In this document: positions 18,125 through 25,252 of the stretch, in pieces | Layout: the number at the start of each line of letters is the position of its first letter | Position numbering within the stretch: position 1 is the stretch's first letter | Assembly (NCBI GenBank): GCA_937879855.1 | Contig: CALFMO010000057.1 | Location: 1-64,000, forward strand | DNA length: 64,000 bases | Source of the DNA: an uncultured Acidobacteriaceae bacterium | Lineage (GTDB): Bacteria > Acidobacteriota > Terriglobia > Terriglobales > Acidobacteriaceae | Reading direction: 5' to 3' | The notes under the pieces: model-generated | What the model was told of the DNA's origin: nothing | Databases searched by the model: none | Seen by the model: only the letters and a program-made list of their open reading frames with translations | Translations under genes and position numbers: made by a program

Positions 18125-18216
18125 GTCATCCTGAGCGCGTTTTTTGCGCGAAGGACCTGTGTACTTCTTCTGGGCGCCGAGTGAGTGCATAGGTCCTTTG
18201 CTGCGCTCAGGATGAC
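18125..18216. repeat. Large inverted repeat between pyrB and pyrC
   Basis: A left arm from 18125 (GTCATCCTGAGCGCG...AAGGACCT, to 18158) and a right arm 18191-18216 (AGGTCCTTTGCTGCGCTCAG plus GATGAC) are near-perfect reverse complements around a 32-base centre. It resembles a small non-coding dispersed element inserted within the pyr transcription unit. Confidence 0.7.
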
Positions 18217-18291
18217 AAAGTCGCTGGTGACAACGGCGCTGGTGACAACGGCGCGGGCGATAGGGCGGATGGAGATGACGAAAGTTGCGGG

Positions 18292-19206
18292 TCATTTTGC
18301 CTTCCCTAAGGCCCGAGCCAGGATTGCCATTCGTGTGGGCACGCCATTGTGTACTTCGTCGACGATCACCGACTGTGGGCCGTCAGCGACCTCGGCGGTC
18401 AATTCCAGGCCCCGGATGATGGGGCCCGGGTGCATCACGACAGCGTCGCGCTTGGCTAGTTTCAGGCGCGCGTTGGTCATCTGGTAGCGTGCAATGTAGT
18501 CCTGCAATCGAATTTTCTGGCCGGCCAGTCGCTCTTTTTGCACACGCAGCAGCATGATCACGTCCGTTCCGCGAAGCGCGTCTTCGAGGTGGCGGGTGAC
18601 GCGCAGGCCCGGTGCGAGCGTGGCGGCCACATCGGGGACGAACTCGGGCGGACCGCAGAGCGTGAGCTTCACGCCAAACTTAGTGAGAAGGTGGCAGGCG
18701 CTGCGGGCGACACGGCTGTGCAAGATGTCGCCGATGATGGTGGCTTGAAGTCCCTGGAACGACTTCTTGTGTTTCAGGATGGTGAAGGCGTCGAGCAGGG
18801 CCTGCGAAGGGTGCTCATGCATGCCGTCCCCGGCATTGATGATGGGAATATCGAGATGCCGCGCCATTAGGTGCGGCGCGCCCGCTGATGGGTGGCGCAT
18901 GACAATGCAATCCGCTCCGACCGCGCGCAGGGTGTAGCCGGTGTCGAGAACGGATTCGCCTTTCTCGATGCTCGATCCGGAGGACTGCACGAGGGTGGTG
19001 ATTGCGCCGAGCGCCTTCGCGGCGAACTCGAATGAGGAACGGGTCCGGGTCGATGCTTCGTAAAACAGCAGCACGATCCGCTTGCCGCGCAGTAGCGGAC
19101 GGGCCTTCAGCGGATTCATGCGGCGGGCCAGTTTCAGCAAGCCCAGAATTTCCTTCGCGTCGAGGTGTTCGATCCCGAGCAGCGAACCGCGTGCGGGAGT
19201 ATTCAT
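18292..19206 (-). CDS. pyrB: Aspartate carbamoyltransferase catalytic subunit
   Basis: A 304-residue enzyme that joins carbamoyl phosphate to aspartate, the committed step of pyrimidine synthesis. The carbamoyl-phosphate loop STRTRSSFE begins at residue 52; the HPSQALLD block and the aspartate-binding HPGPIIRGLEL block near residue 270 are intact. Length is normal for the family. No regulatory subunit (pyrI) or pyrR is adjacent. It lies upstream of pyrC. Confidence 0.93.
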   Translation of the reverse strand: MNTPARGSLLGIEHLDAKEILGLLKLARRMNPLKARPLLRGKRIVLLFYEASTRTRSSFEFAAKALGAITTLVQSSGSSIEKGESVLDTGYTLRAVGADCIVMRHPSAGAPHLMARHLDIPIINAGDGMHEHPSQALLDAFTILKHKKSFQGLQATIIGDILHSRVARSACHLLTKFGVKLTLCGPPEFVPDVAATLAPGLRVTRHLEDALRGTDVIMLLRVQKERLAGQKIRLQDYIARYQMTNARLKLAKRDAVVMHPGPIIRGLELTAEVADGPQSVIVDEVHNGVPTRMAILARALGKAK

Positions 19207-19318
19207 CGGAAAAAGTGCAAACCGTGCATCATACGCGGCAGGAGAAGCGGCTGCAAGATGCGCGAGACACGCTGGGTCGGCGATGCAGTTATTGCTCTCG
19301 CAGTCTGTTCGCGTCCGA

Positions 19319-19371
19319 ACGCGAGGGCAACGTGCCCTCGCGACAGCCGGCAGGAATGCCGGCGCTAAACG
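19319..19371. repeat. Two adjacent palindromes (GACAGCCGGC family)
   Basis: Hairpin GCGAGGGC-AACGT-GCCCTCGC is followed directly by GACAGCCGGC-AGGAAT-GCCGGCGCTA. The second unit matches the start of the insertion in hydantoinase B at 11275-11304. Confidence 0.65.
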
Positions 19372-19404
19372 AGACCGGCGCCAAGCAATGCCGACAAAAG
19401 GCGA

Positions 19405-20073
19405 TCAGGATTTGTCGCGGCGGCCCAGGATTACCCCGCCCAGCGCGCCGCCGAGACCACCCAAGACGATCGCGGCGAGAAAGGCAAAAATCAGACCCGT
19501 CACCATTAAGACCTCAAGCCCACCCTCGGTCTTAAGGCGGTCGAAAATGGCCAACACCTGGGGGTCGGTGGTTTGCGAGGCAGCTTGCTGGATCCTGAGC
19601 ACGAGCTGGCTGCGGAGTTCCGGTCCTCTGTGCAGAAAGATCACGAACAGGGTCTCCAGCACAGACGACATTGCAAACCACAGCAATCCACCGAGCGCGC
19701 CCAGTCCGGCTCCGACCGTGGCCTTCACAACGATTTCGCGCCGCCGCTGACGATAAAAAACGACGGCCAGGAATCCCACGCTGAACATGGCTACGAACGG
19801 GTTCAGGCCCAACGCCATCAGTAATGAGGCCACCAGCGCTGCGAGCGCGCACGGCTTGAACGCGTCGGACCACTGCATGGGAAGAGCGAGGACGGGGACA
19901 GTCTGCGACGCCGGGAGAACTGCAGAGTCTCGCGACGCCGTGGCAGTCGCTAAAGCGAGCGGCGGCGCCGCGGCTTCAGTGATCAATACTCGTATCTGCG
20001 GGGCTGAGCAATGGGGGCAGAAAGGTACGCCTTCTTCCACGGTCTGGCCGCACTTGTAGCAGGGCTGTTCCAT
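19405..20073 (-). CDS. Zinc-ribbon membrane protein
   Basis: A 222-residue protein. A zinc ribbon lies at the N terminus (CYKCG at about residues 5-9 and CPHCS at about 19-23), followed by a low-complexity linker and three to four membrane segments (residues ~70-125 and 190-215, the last glycine-rich). ATG 20073 places the zinc ribbon at the start, as usual for such proteins; a GTG at 20142 is possible. The function is unknown and no operon partner is evident. Confidence 0.65.
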   Translation of the reverse strand: MEQPCYKCGQTVEEGVPFCPHCSAPQIRVLITEAAAPPLALATATASRDSAVLPASQTVPVLALPMQWSDAFKPCALAALVASLLMALGLNPFVAMFSVGFLAVVFYRQRRREIVVKATVGAGLGALGGLLWFAMSSVLETLFVIFLHRGPELRSQLVLRIQQAASQTTDPQVLAIFDRLKTEGGLEVLMVTGLIFAFLAAIVLGGLGGALGGVILGRRDKS

Positions 20074-20175
20074 CAGGGATTGAGGAGCGCTCTTTGAAAG
20101 TACCGCAGGGCGCGCGTTGGGAGCAAGGACCGGAGCGGCCACTCATTGATTCAACTGCTGCGAACCCAATTACGT

Positions 20176-20754
20176 CTAAATTTCCCCGCGCTTGCCGCGG
20201 GTATGCACGTAGACGAGCGCGAAGGTCGTTCTCTTGCCCGCGTCGCCAGGTTCGACGGCGACAATGTGCTGGTTGTCTTCAGTGCCGACTTTTAATTCGG
20301 TGACTGGCCCCGAGTCTTCGTCGCACTTCAATTCCTTGCTGTCTTTGTCCTTGCCGTCCTTGGACTCTTTACTATCGTCGTCCACGTCGATGCTGCCACC
20401 GTGTTTTTGGGAATGGCACTCCAGAACCTTGCCATACTTCTTCAGCTTGTCACGATAGAAGTCGAGGACTTTGGCGGGAGCGTCGTCGGACTCATACTTG
20501 GCGACCACCAGTTTCATTCCAAACGCTTCGGTCAAGATGCTCAGATTCGCCTGGCCCTTATTATCATCGTCAGTTTTGAGGCGCGCGCCGGGATAAAGCG
20601 GCAGGCCCGTCTTGCGTGCATCCGCATCGCTGCCGATGTGCAGGTCGCCAGCCGAACTGCGAACGTCGAGATTCTTGTTCTGGTTGCCGGAATCCTGAGC
20701 TAGAACGGGTATCGCCACAGTCACTGCGAGCGCGAGTATCAGACTACGAAACAT
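20176..20754 (-). CDS. Exported hypothetical protein, paralogue of the upstream lipoprotein
   Basis: A 192-residue protein starting at ATG 20754 with GAGGAGG 6 bases upstream. A signal peptide ends near residue 19 (VLAQ). The core shares long stretches with the upstream gene product: LPLYPGARLK, YESDDAPAKVLDFY, KYGKVLECHS, ELKVGT, QHIVAVEP and FALVYVHTRGK. It differs in having an insert of acidic/lysine residues (DDSKESKDGKDKD) and in lacking a lipobox. The pair arose by tandem duplication. The function is unknown. Confidence 0.7.
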   Translation of the reverse strand: MFRSLILALAVTVAIPVLAQDSGNQNKNLDVRSSAGDLHIGSDADARKTGLPLYPGARLKTDDDNKGQANLSILTEAFGMKLVVAKYESDDAPAKVLDFYRDKLKKYGKVLECHSQKHGGSIDVDDDSKESKDGKDKDSKELKCDEDSGPVTELKVGTEDNQHIVAVEPGDAGKRTTFALVYVHTRGKRGEI

Positions 20755-20785
20755 TACGATCCTCCTCAAGAACGTCGCCGAGAAT

Positions 20786-21373
20786 TCAGATCTCCGCGTC
20801 CTTGCCGTGAGCATGCACATACACGAGCGCGAAGCTTGATCCCTTGCCCTCAGGCTCAATCGCCACGATGTGCTGGTACTCTTTGGTGCCGACTTTCAGT
20901 TCGATCTTGTTGCCGCTCGATCCCTCGCAGGTCAGTTCATGAGAATCATGGTCCCAGTGCTTCGCATCCGGATTCAGATCAAGGTGGCTAGTGTGACACT
21001 CGAGAACATGCCCGTATTTTTGGAGCTGGTCTTTGTAATAGGCCACCAGTTTGGCAGGAGCATCGTCGGACTCATATTGCAACGCAACCACCTTCAGCCT
21101 AAAACCGAAGCTCGAAATATCCACGTTGGCACTTTTGTCTGAGCCGTCGGACCCCTGTTGTTTCAGCCGCGCCCCAGGATAGACGGCCAGCCCAACGTCA
21201 GCCACGTTAGCGCCTTTGCTGACGTGAATGCCGCCGACCGGAGTCTGGATATCGACTTGCTTGTCCTCGCCGTTCTGCTGCTTCTTCACGTTGATGCTGC
21301 AGGCGGACAATAGCAATGCAATAAGGGCGGCGACAACCGAACTGCTAATGATTGGAGATTGCGTTCTGCGCAT
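20786..21373 (-). CDS. Hypothetical lipoprotein, tandem paralogue
   Basis: A 195-residue lipoprotein starting at ATG 21373 with an AGGAGGGT site. The lipobox LLSAC is near residue 24. The mature domain shares the YPGARLK, YESDDAPAK, KYGHVLECHT and HIVAIEPEGKG blocks with its downstream paralogue 31 bases away. Its start overlaps the end of the GH3 glycosidase gene by 29 bases, which indicates translational coupling. It is probably periplasmic; no named family is recognised. Confidence 0.7.
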   Translation of the reverse strand: MRRTQSPIISSSVVAALIALLLSACSINVKKQQNGEDKQVDIQTPVGGIHVSKGANVADVGLAVYPGARLKQQGSDGSDKSANVDISSFGFRLKVVALQYESDDAPAKLVAYYKDQLQKYGHVLECHTSHLDLNPDAKHWDHDSHELTCEGSSGNKIELKVGTKEYQHIVAIEPEGKGSSFALVYVHAHGKDAEI

Positions 21374-23225
21374 GTGGAGACCCTCCTTTGGCGAGGCGCG
21401 CCGGACGTTCCAGACCGGTGCCGCGCTGCGCGACATTCGGAATGGTAACGGGTAGATGGCCGCGAATCGGAATCTCCCCAAACAGCGCCTTGATCGCGCC
21501 TATTTCCGAGACGCTCGCGTTGGAAAACGTACACATATAATTTTCGATCTTGGGGAAATCGCTGGCCAGATAAGGGTTCCCCATAGCGACGACCGCCGTC
21601 TTTTCGGCGGCATGATCGAGTACTTGCTGCAGCAACGTGCCGGTCGCATCAGTCATCGCCATCGTGTTACCGATTTTGCCTGCCGTCGGAATGACATAGA
21701 CGGCAGCCACCACGGTTTGCGCCTCGTCGACTGCTTTCAGAACCTCGTCGGTCATGCCCGCGGCGATGCGAGGATCCACATAAATCACGCGCGCGTCCGG
21801 AATGCGGGCGCGGAACTCCCGTCCGAAGGCGCGACCGGAATCCGTGCGCACGTCGTCGGAAAAAAGCACGGCGAGCACCTGGTTGTGGGTCTCCTCTCTG
21901 GTCATATACGGAAGCGCGGGTGCGGCGGTTCCCTTGGATTTCAGGGGAAGAAGTTTGCCATTGTCGCGGACCAGGGTGATGGCGGCGTCGGCCACCTGCT
22001 GGCCGAAGGTGATGTTTTCGGGTTTGCCCACAGCGGTCGCGATGGCGCCGACATTGACGGTGCGGGATTTGTTGAGGCCGAGAGCGCTTTTCATCTTCAG
22101 GATTTTCAGCACGGAGAGGTTTAGGCGCTTCTCGGAAATCTCACCAGAGCGAACGGCTCTGAGCATGGCCTCGTAAGAGGCGGCAAGGTCAGGCGGAATG
22201 ATCAGCAGGTCGTTGCCGGACTTGAAGGCCTCCACGGCCTCGCGGCCAATGTTGCTGGCGAAAAGATGCGTCAGCCCAGCCATATCGAGGGCATCGGTCA
22301 CGATGACGCCCTTGAATGCGAGTTGCTTTTCGAGCAGGTCGGAAATGATCGGCGGCGAGATGGTGGCGACATGGTTTGGATCGGAATCGAGGGCGGGGAC
22401 GGTAACATGCGCGACCATCACCGAGTCGACGCCGGCGGCGATGGCCTGGCGAAAGGGCGGAAGCTCGATCGAATCCAGGTGCGCGCGGTCCCCGTTCACG
22501 CTGGCGACACCGAGATGGGAGTCGGTGGCAGTATCGCCGTGACCGGGAAAGTGTTTAACCGTAGTCAGCATGCCGGCCTCGTGCGCTCCCCTAATGTAGG
22601 CCGCGACCAGATCGCCGACTTGTTGGGGGTCTTCTCCGAAAGAACGCGTGTTGATGATGGGATTGGCGGGATTCGAGTTCACGTCGGCATCGGGGAAGAA
22701 ATTCCAGTGAATGCCGATGGCTCTGGCTTCTTGGGCTGTGATACGGCCGAAGGTCTCTGCGTCCTGGATGTTGCCATCGGCTCCGAAGGCCATCGCGTGG
22801 GGAAAGTTGGTGGCGCCGAGCAGGCGGTTAGAGAGCCCACGCTCAAAGTCGGCCGCGAAGAGCAATGGCAGCTTGGATTTTTGCTGCAGCCGGTTCAGCA
22901 ATTCGGCGACTTCGTAGGGTTCGGTGCGCAGGAGAAATGGTCCATCGACGTGAACCGACACGGTGAACGAACCGACGTGATATTTCTGCATGGCGTCGAG
23001 CCATTGTAGGTACTCGGGGCTCTCTACATTGAGGAAACTGGCGCGGCACCAGATCATGAAGACCTGCCCGATTTTTTCCTCGACGGTCATTTTGTGCAGC
23101 GTCTTCTCGGCCCACTTGTCGTCGTGGGAGGCGGCCGCGGGAGCGCTGTGCGGAGGCTTGTTCTTGCAGAAGGCGGGCAGGACGAGTGTCACGATAAGAA
23201 ATATGGCAGAGAAGATTCGGGGCAT
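21345..23225 (-). CDS. Glycoside hydrolase family 3 (NagZ-like beta-N-acetylhexosaminidase)
   Basis: A 626-residue exported GH3 enzyme. A signal peptide covers residues 1-20. The TIM-barrel carries the family motifs: KHFPGHGDTATDSH (the NagZ-type catalytic His loop, near residue 225) and VIVTDALDMAGL with the nucleophile aspartate near residue 315. A second alpha/beta domain follows (residues ~410-600). The NagZ-type loop points to beta-N-acetylglucosaminide or muropeptide cleavage, here outside the cytoplasm. It is first of a three-gene unit with the two paralogous exported proteins. Confidence 0.87.
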   Translation of the reverse strand: MPRIFSAIFLIVTLVLPAFCKNKPPHSAPAAASHDDKWAEKTLHKMTVEEKIGQVFMIWCRASFLNVESPEYLQWLDAMQKYHVGSFTVSVHVDGPFLLRTEPYEVAELLNRLQQKSKLPLLFAADFERGLSNRLLGATNFPHAMAFGADGNIQDAETFGRITAQEARAIGIHWNFFPDADVNSNPANPIINTRSFGEDPQQVGDLVAAYIRGAHEAGMLTTVKHFPGHGDTATDSHLGVASVNGDRAHLDSIELPPFRQAIAAGVDSVMVAHVTVPALDSDPNHVATISPPIISDLLEKQLAFKGVIVTDALDMAGLTHLFASNIGREAVEAFKSGNDLLIIPPDLAASYEAMLRAVRSGEISEKRLNLSVLKILKMKSALGLNKSRTVNVGAIATAVGKPENITFGQQVADAAITLVRDNGKLLPLKSKGTAAPALPYMTREETHNQVLAVLFSDDVRTDSGRAFGREFRARIPDARVIYVDPRIAAGMTDEVLKAVDEAQTVVAAVYVIPTAGKIGNTMAMTDATGTLLQQVLDHAAEKTAVVAMGNPYLASDFPKIENYMCTFSNASVSEIGAIKALFGEIPIRGHLPVTIPNVAQRGTGLERPARLAKGGSPHAQNAISNH

Positions 23226-23249
23226 GCAGGAACGATAGCAGAAGGGCAG

Positions 23250-23388
23250 GTCTTAGGTCTTCGGCGTTAGGTTTTGGGACTTCATGATAGAAAAGAAAAT
23301 AGCGGTGAAAAAGTGGCTCGATTCTAACCGCAACCCCAAATACAGAAGACCCAATACCTAACACCTACAACCCAAGACCCCTCTCCGC
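23250..23388. repeat. Degenerate TAGGTCTTGGGT-type inverted repeat
   Basis: AGGTCTTAGGTCTTCGGCGT (23250-23269) faces the complementary AACACCTACAACCCAAGACC run at about 23361-23380. The outer end overlaps the 3' end of miaA. Similar strings lie at 24530-24545 and 37024-37052. Confidence 0.5.
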
Positions 23389-24327
23389 CACGAGTAGCAG
23401 AGCCTGTTGCTGGATCTGTGGATCGTCGCCGAAACCCCTTAACCACGTAACCTCCGGCTCGCGACGGAACCACGTCATTTGGCGCTTGGCGTAGTTGCGG
23501 TGGGCTTGCTGGGCGGCCTGGATCGCTTGCTCGCGGCTGAGTTCGCCGCGCAGAAGTTGAACGGCCTGCTTGTAGCCGAGGGAGGCCAGCGGCCGAGCGG
23601 TTGCGCCATACTTCTGGAGCAGTTGCTGAGTCTCCTCGATCAATCCGTTCTGAAACATGCGGCCGGCACGCTGGTTGATGCGATCGTAGAGAGCAGTGCG
23701 ATCCGGATCGAGACCGAGCCGCAAAATGCGGAAACCGCGCAGCGGGTCGCGGCCGTGCTGCCATAGTTCGGACATTTTCTGACGTGACGCGAGGCATACT
23801 TCAATCGCGCGAATCAACTTGGGGACATCATTGGCATGGACCTTTTCAGCAGCGGCACGATCCAAGCGCTGGAGAATTCTGTGGAGATGGTCGGAACCGC
23901 GGCTTGCGGCGCTTTCGCGAAGGCGCCCGCGCAACTCTTCCGAACGCTGGGGACCGGGGAAGAGCCCTTCGAGTAAAGCGCGCAAGTACAGCCCGGTGCC
24001 GCCGACCATGATCGGCAAACGATGCCGCCCGTTAATCTCCGCGACTACTTGCCGCGCCAGGCGAGCATATTCGCCGGCAGTCATGTAGTGCGTCGGGTCG
24101 ACGACGTCGAAAAGATGGTGGGGCACAAGGGCGCGTTCGGCGGCGCTCGGCTTGGCCGTACCGACGTCGAATTCGGCCACCATGGCTACCGAATCGCAGT
24201 TGACGATCTCGCCGTTAAATTTCTGCGCGAGCGCGAGAGACAACGCTGTTTTTCCACTGGCCGTCGGGCCGAGAATCACCGCCAGCAGCGCTTTGGGTGG
24301 AGCGGTGTCGCTGGGTGCTGAAGCCAC
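23365..24327 (-). CDS. miaA: tRNA dimethylallyltransferase
   Basis: A 320-residue enzyme that adds a dimethylallyl group to A37 of tRNAs reading UNN codons. The P-loop GPTASGKT is at residues 20-27, followed by DS at 45-46 and GTAKP at 56-60. The family usually has a Tyr-Lys/Arg pair between DS and GTAKP; here the equivalent positions read V50-A51, which is odd. The remaining motifs (VGGTGLYLRAL, CLASRQ) are present. The start is GTG 24327, two bases after the stop of a small membrane-protein gene, so the two are coupled. Confidence 0.88.
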   Translation of the reverse strand: MASAPSDTAPPKALLAVILGPTASGKTALSLALAQKFNGEIVNCDSVAMVAEFDVGTAKPSAAERALVPHHLFDVVDPTHYMTAGEYARLARQVVAEINGRHRLPIMVGGTGLYLRALLEGLFPGPQRSEELRGRLRESAASRGSDHLHRILQRLDRAAAEKVHANDVPKLIRAIEVCLASRQKMSELWQHGRDPLRGFRILRLGLDPDRTALYDRINQRAGRMFQNGLIEETQQLLQKYGATARPLASLGYKQAVQLLRGELSREQAIQAAQQAHRNYAKRQMTWFRREPEVTWLRGFGDDPQIQQQALLLVAERGLGL

Positions 24328-24329
24328 GT

Positions 24330-24512
24330 TCAGCGCAGGCTCCAGTGGATCTCGTGCCAGTAGCGAACCAGGGTTAGGACGAGCAGAACAAGTGCGATCA
24401 GCAACAGCCCCGCCGTTTCCGACGCGTAGACGGCATGGCGGTGATTCTTATGCGAGACTTCCCTCTCGGCTTCAGCAGACGGCCCGTGAATCTCAGGTGA
24501 GGGCACGCGCAT
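24330..24512 (-). CDS. Small single-span membrane protein upstream of miaA
   Basis: A 60-residue protein with one strongly hydrophobic helix (AGLLLIALVLLVLTLV, residues ~34-50). It ends 2-3 bases before miaA, so it is almost certainly co-transcribed. ATG 24512 has no ribosome site and is directly preceded by TACAAT, a -10-like hexamer; a later start is therefore possible. No family is recognised. Confidence 0.55.
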   Translation of the reverse strand: MRVPSPEIHGPSAEAEREVSHKNHRHAVYASETAGLLLIALVLLVLTLVRYWHEIHWSLR

Positions 24513-24616
24513 ATTGTAGCGCTGGCGCCAGGTCTTGGGTCTTAGTTGTGGTTCGATTCATTTGCCGAAGGGATGAAGCTGGGTTTGGCTTTCGGTTGTC
24601 TGACAATTGTCTATCT

Positions 24617-24871
24617 ATGGCTTTGCAGCGAATTGCTGTACGCGTTCCTAAAACGCTGGGAACTCTCCTTCGGGACCGTTCCCGCGCCAAAGGACAGACT
24701 CCTTCGGATCTGGTACGTATTGCGCTAGAGACTTATCTCGGCCGGGGAAGCCAGTCGCGCTCCGCCTATGAAGTAGCGGAAAAGGCAGGTTTGATTGGCT
24801 GCGTGCGACGCGCTGCCAAGGACCTGAGTTCCAATCGCCGTCACTTTGAAGGCTTCAGCCGAGACAAATGA
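24617..24871 (+). CDS. Ribbon-helix-helix antitoxin (VapB-like)
   Basis: An 84-residue protein. The first 40 residues form a ribbon-helix-helix DNA-binding domain (RIAVRVPKTLGTLLRDRS, then TPSDLVRIALETYL). The C-terminal half would wrap the toxin. Its stop overlaps the start of the PIN-domain gene by four bases (ATGA), the usual antitoxin-toxin arrangement. The pair probably autoregulates its own promoter. No ribosome site is obvious for ATG 24617. Confidence 0.75.
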   Translation: MALQRIAVRVPKTLGTLLRDRSRAKGQTPSDLVRIALETYLGRGSQSRSAYEVAEKAGLIGCVRRAAKDLSSNRRHFEGFSRDK

Positions 24872-25218
24872 GGCGGATTCTGGTGGACACTGGTCCGCTG
24901 GTTGCCATTCTCTCGCGCGAAGACGAATACCACACTGCCTGCGTAAACGCGCTTCGCGAAATGCCAAGTCCATTGCTTTCGTGCTGGCCGGTAATTACTG
25001 AGGCAGCCTGGCTCCTGCGAAACTCTCCGCGGGCGGTTCAGCAACTATTGCGCAGCATCGATGGTGTTTTTCTTGAGCTGATGTCTCTGGCTGGCACGGA
25101 GGCTGAAGCAATTTTAGCGCTGATGAAACGGTATGAGGATATCCATGCTCAGTTCGCTGATGTAGCCTTGGTTTATCTTGCGGGACGCGAGAAGATTCTG
25201 GAATTAATGTGTGCTTAG
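24868..25218 (+). CDS. vapC: PIN-domain toxin (VapC-like), apparently shortened C terminus
   Basis: A 116-residue PIN-domain RNase-like toxin. The first catalytic aspartate is in ILVDTGPLVAIL (residues 4-15), the second acid in TEAAWLL (about residue 45) and the third in FADVALVYLA (about residue 98). After that the family normally continues with a strand carrying the last acid (a T-x-D-x-DF type motif). Here the frame stops after ILELMCA, so this element appears to be missing. The toxin may be inactive. A hairpin overlaps the following gap. Confidence 0.75.
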   Translation: MRRILVDTGPLVAILSREDEYHTACVNALREMPSPLLSCWPVITEAAWLLRNSPRAVQQLLRSIDGVFLELMSLAGTEAEAILALMKRYEDIHAQFADVALVYLAGREKILELMCA

Positions 25219-25219
25219 C

Positions 25220-25252
25220 TGAAAGCTGACGGCTGATAGCTGACAGCTTTTT
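25220..25252. terminator. Hairpin between convergent genes (possible terminator)
   Basis: AAAGCTGACGGCTGATAGC followed by TGACAGCTTTTT folds as a stem whose arms are AAAGCTG/CAGCTTT with an inner GGCT/TAGC pair. The T-run follows on the plus strand, so it may terminate the vapBC unit. It is also a member of the TCAGC-type repeats seen near 3186 and 37052. Confidence 0.55.

Noticed and set aside
24152..24616. Extended antitoxin of 239 residues
   Set aside because: The upstream part overlaps miaA on the other strand and has no family similarity; the ribbon-helix-helix protein starts at ATG 24617.
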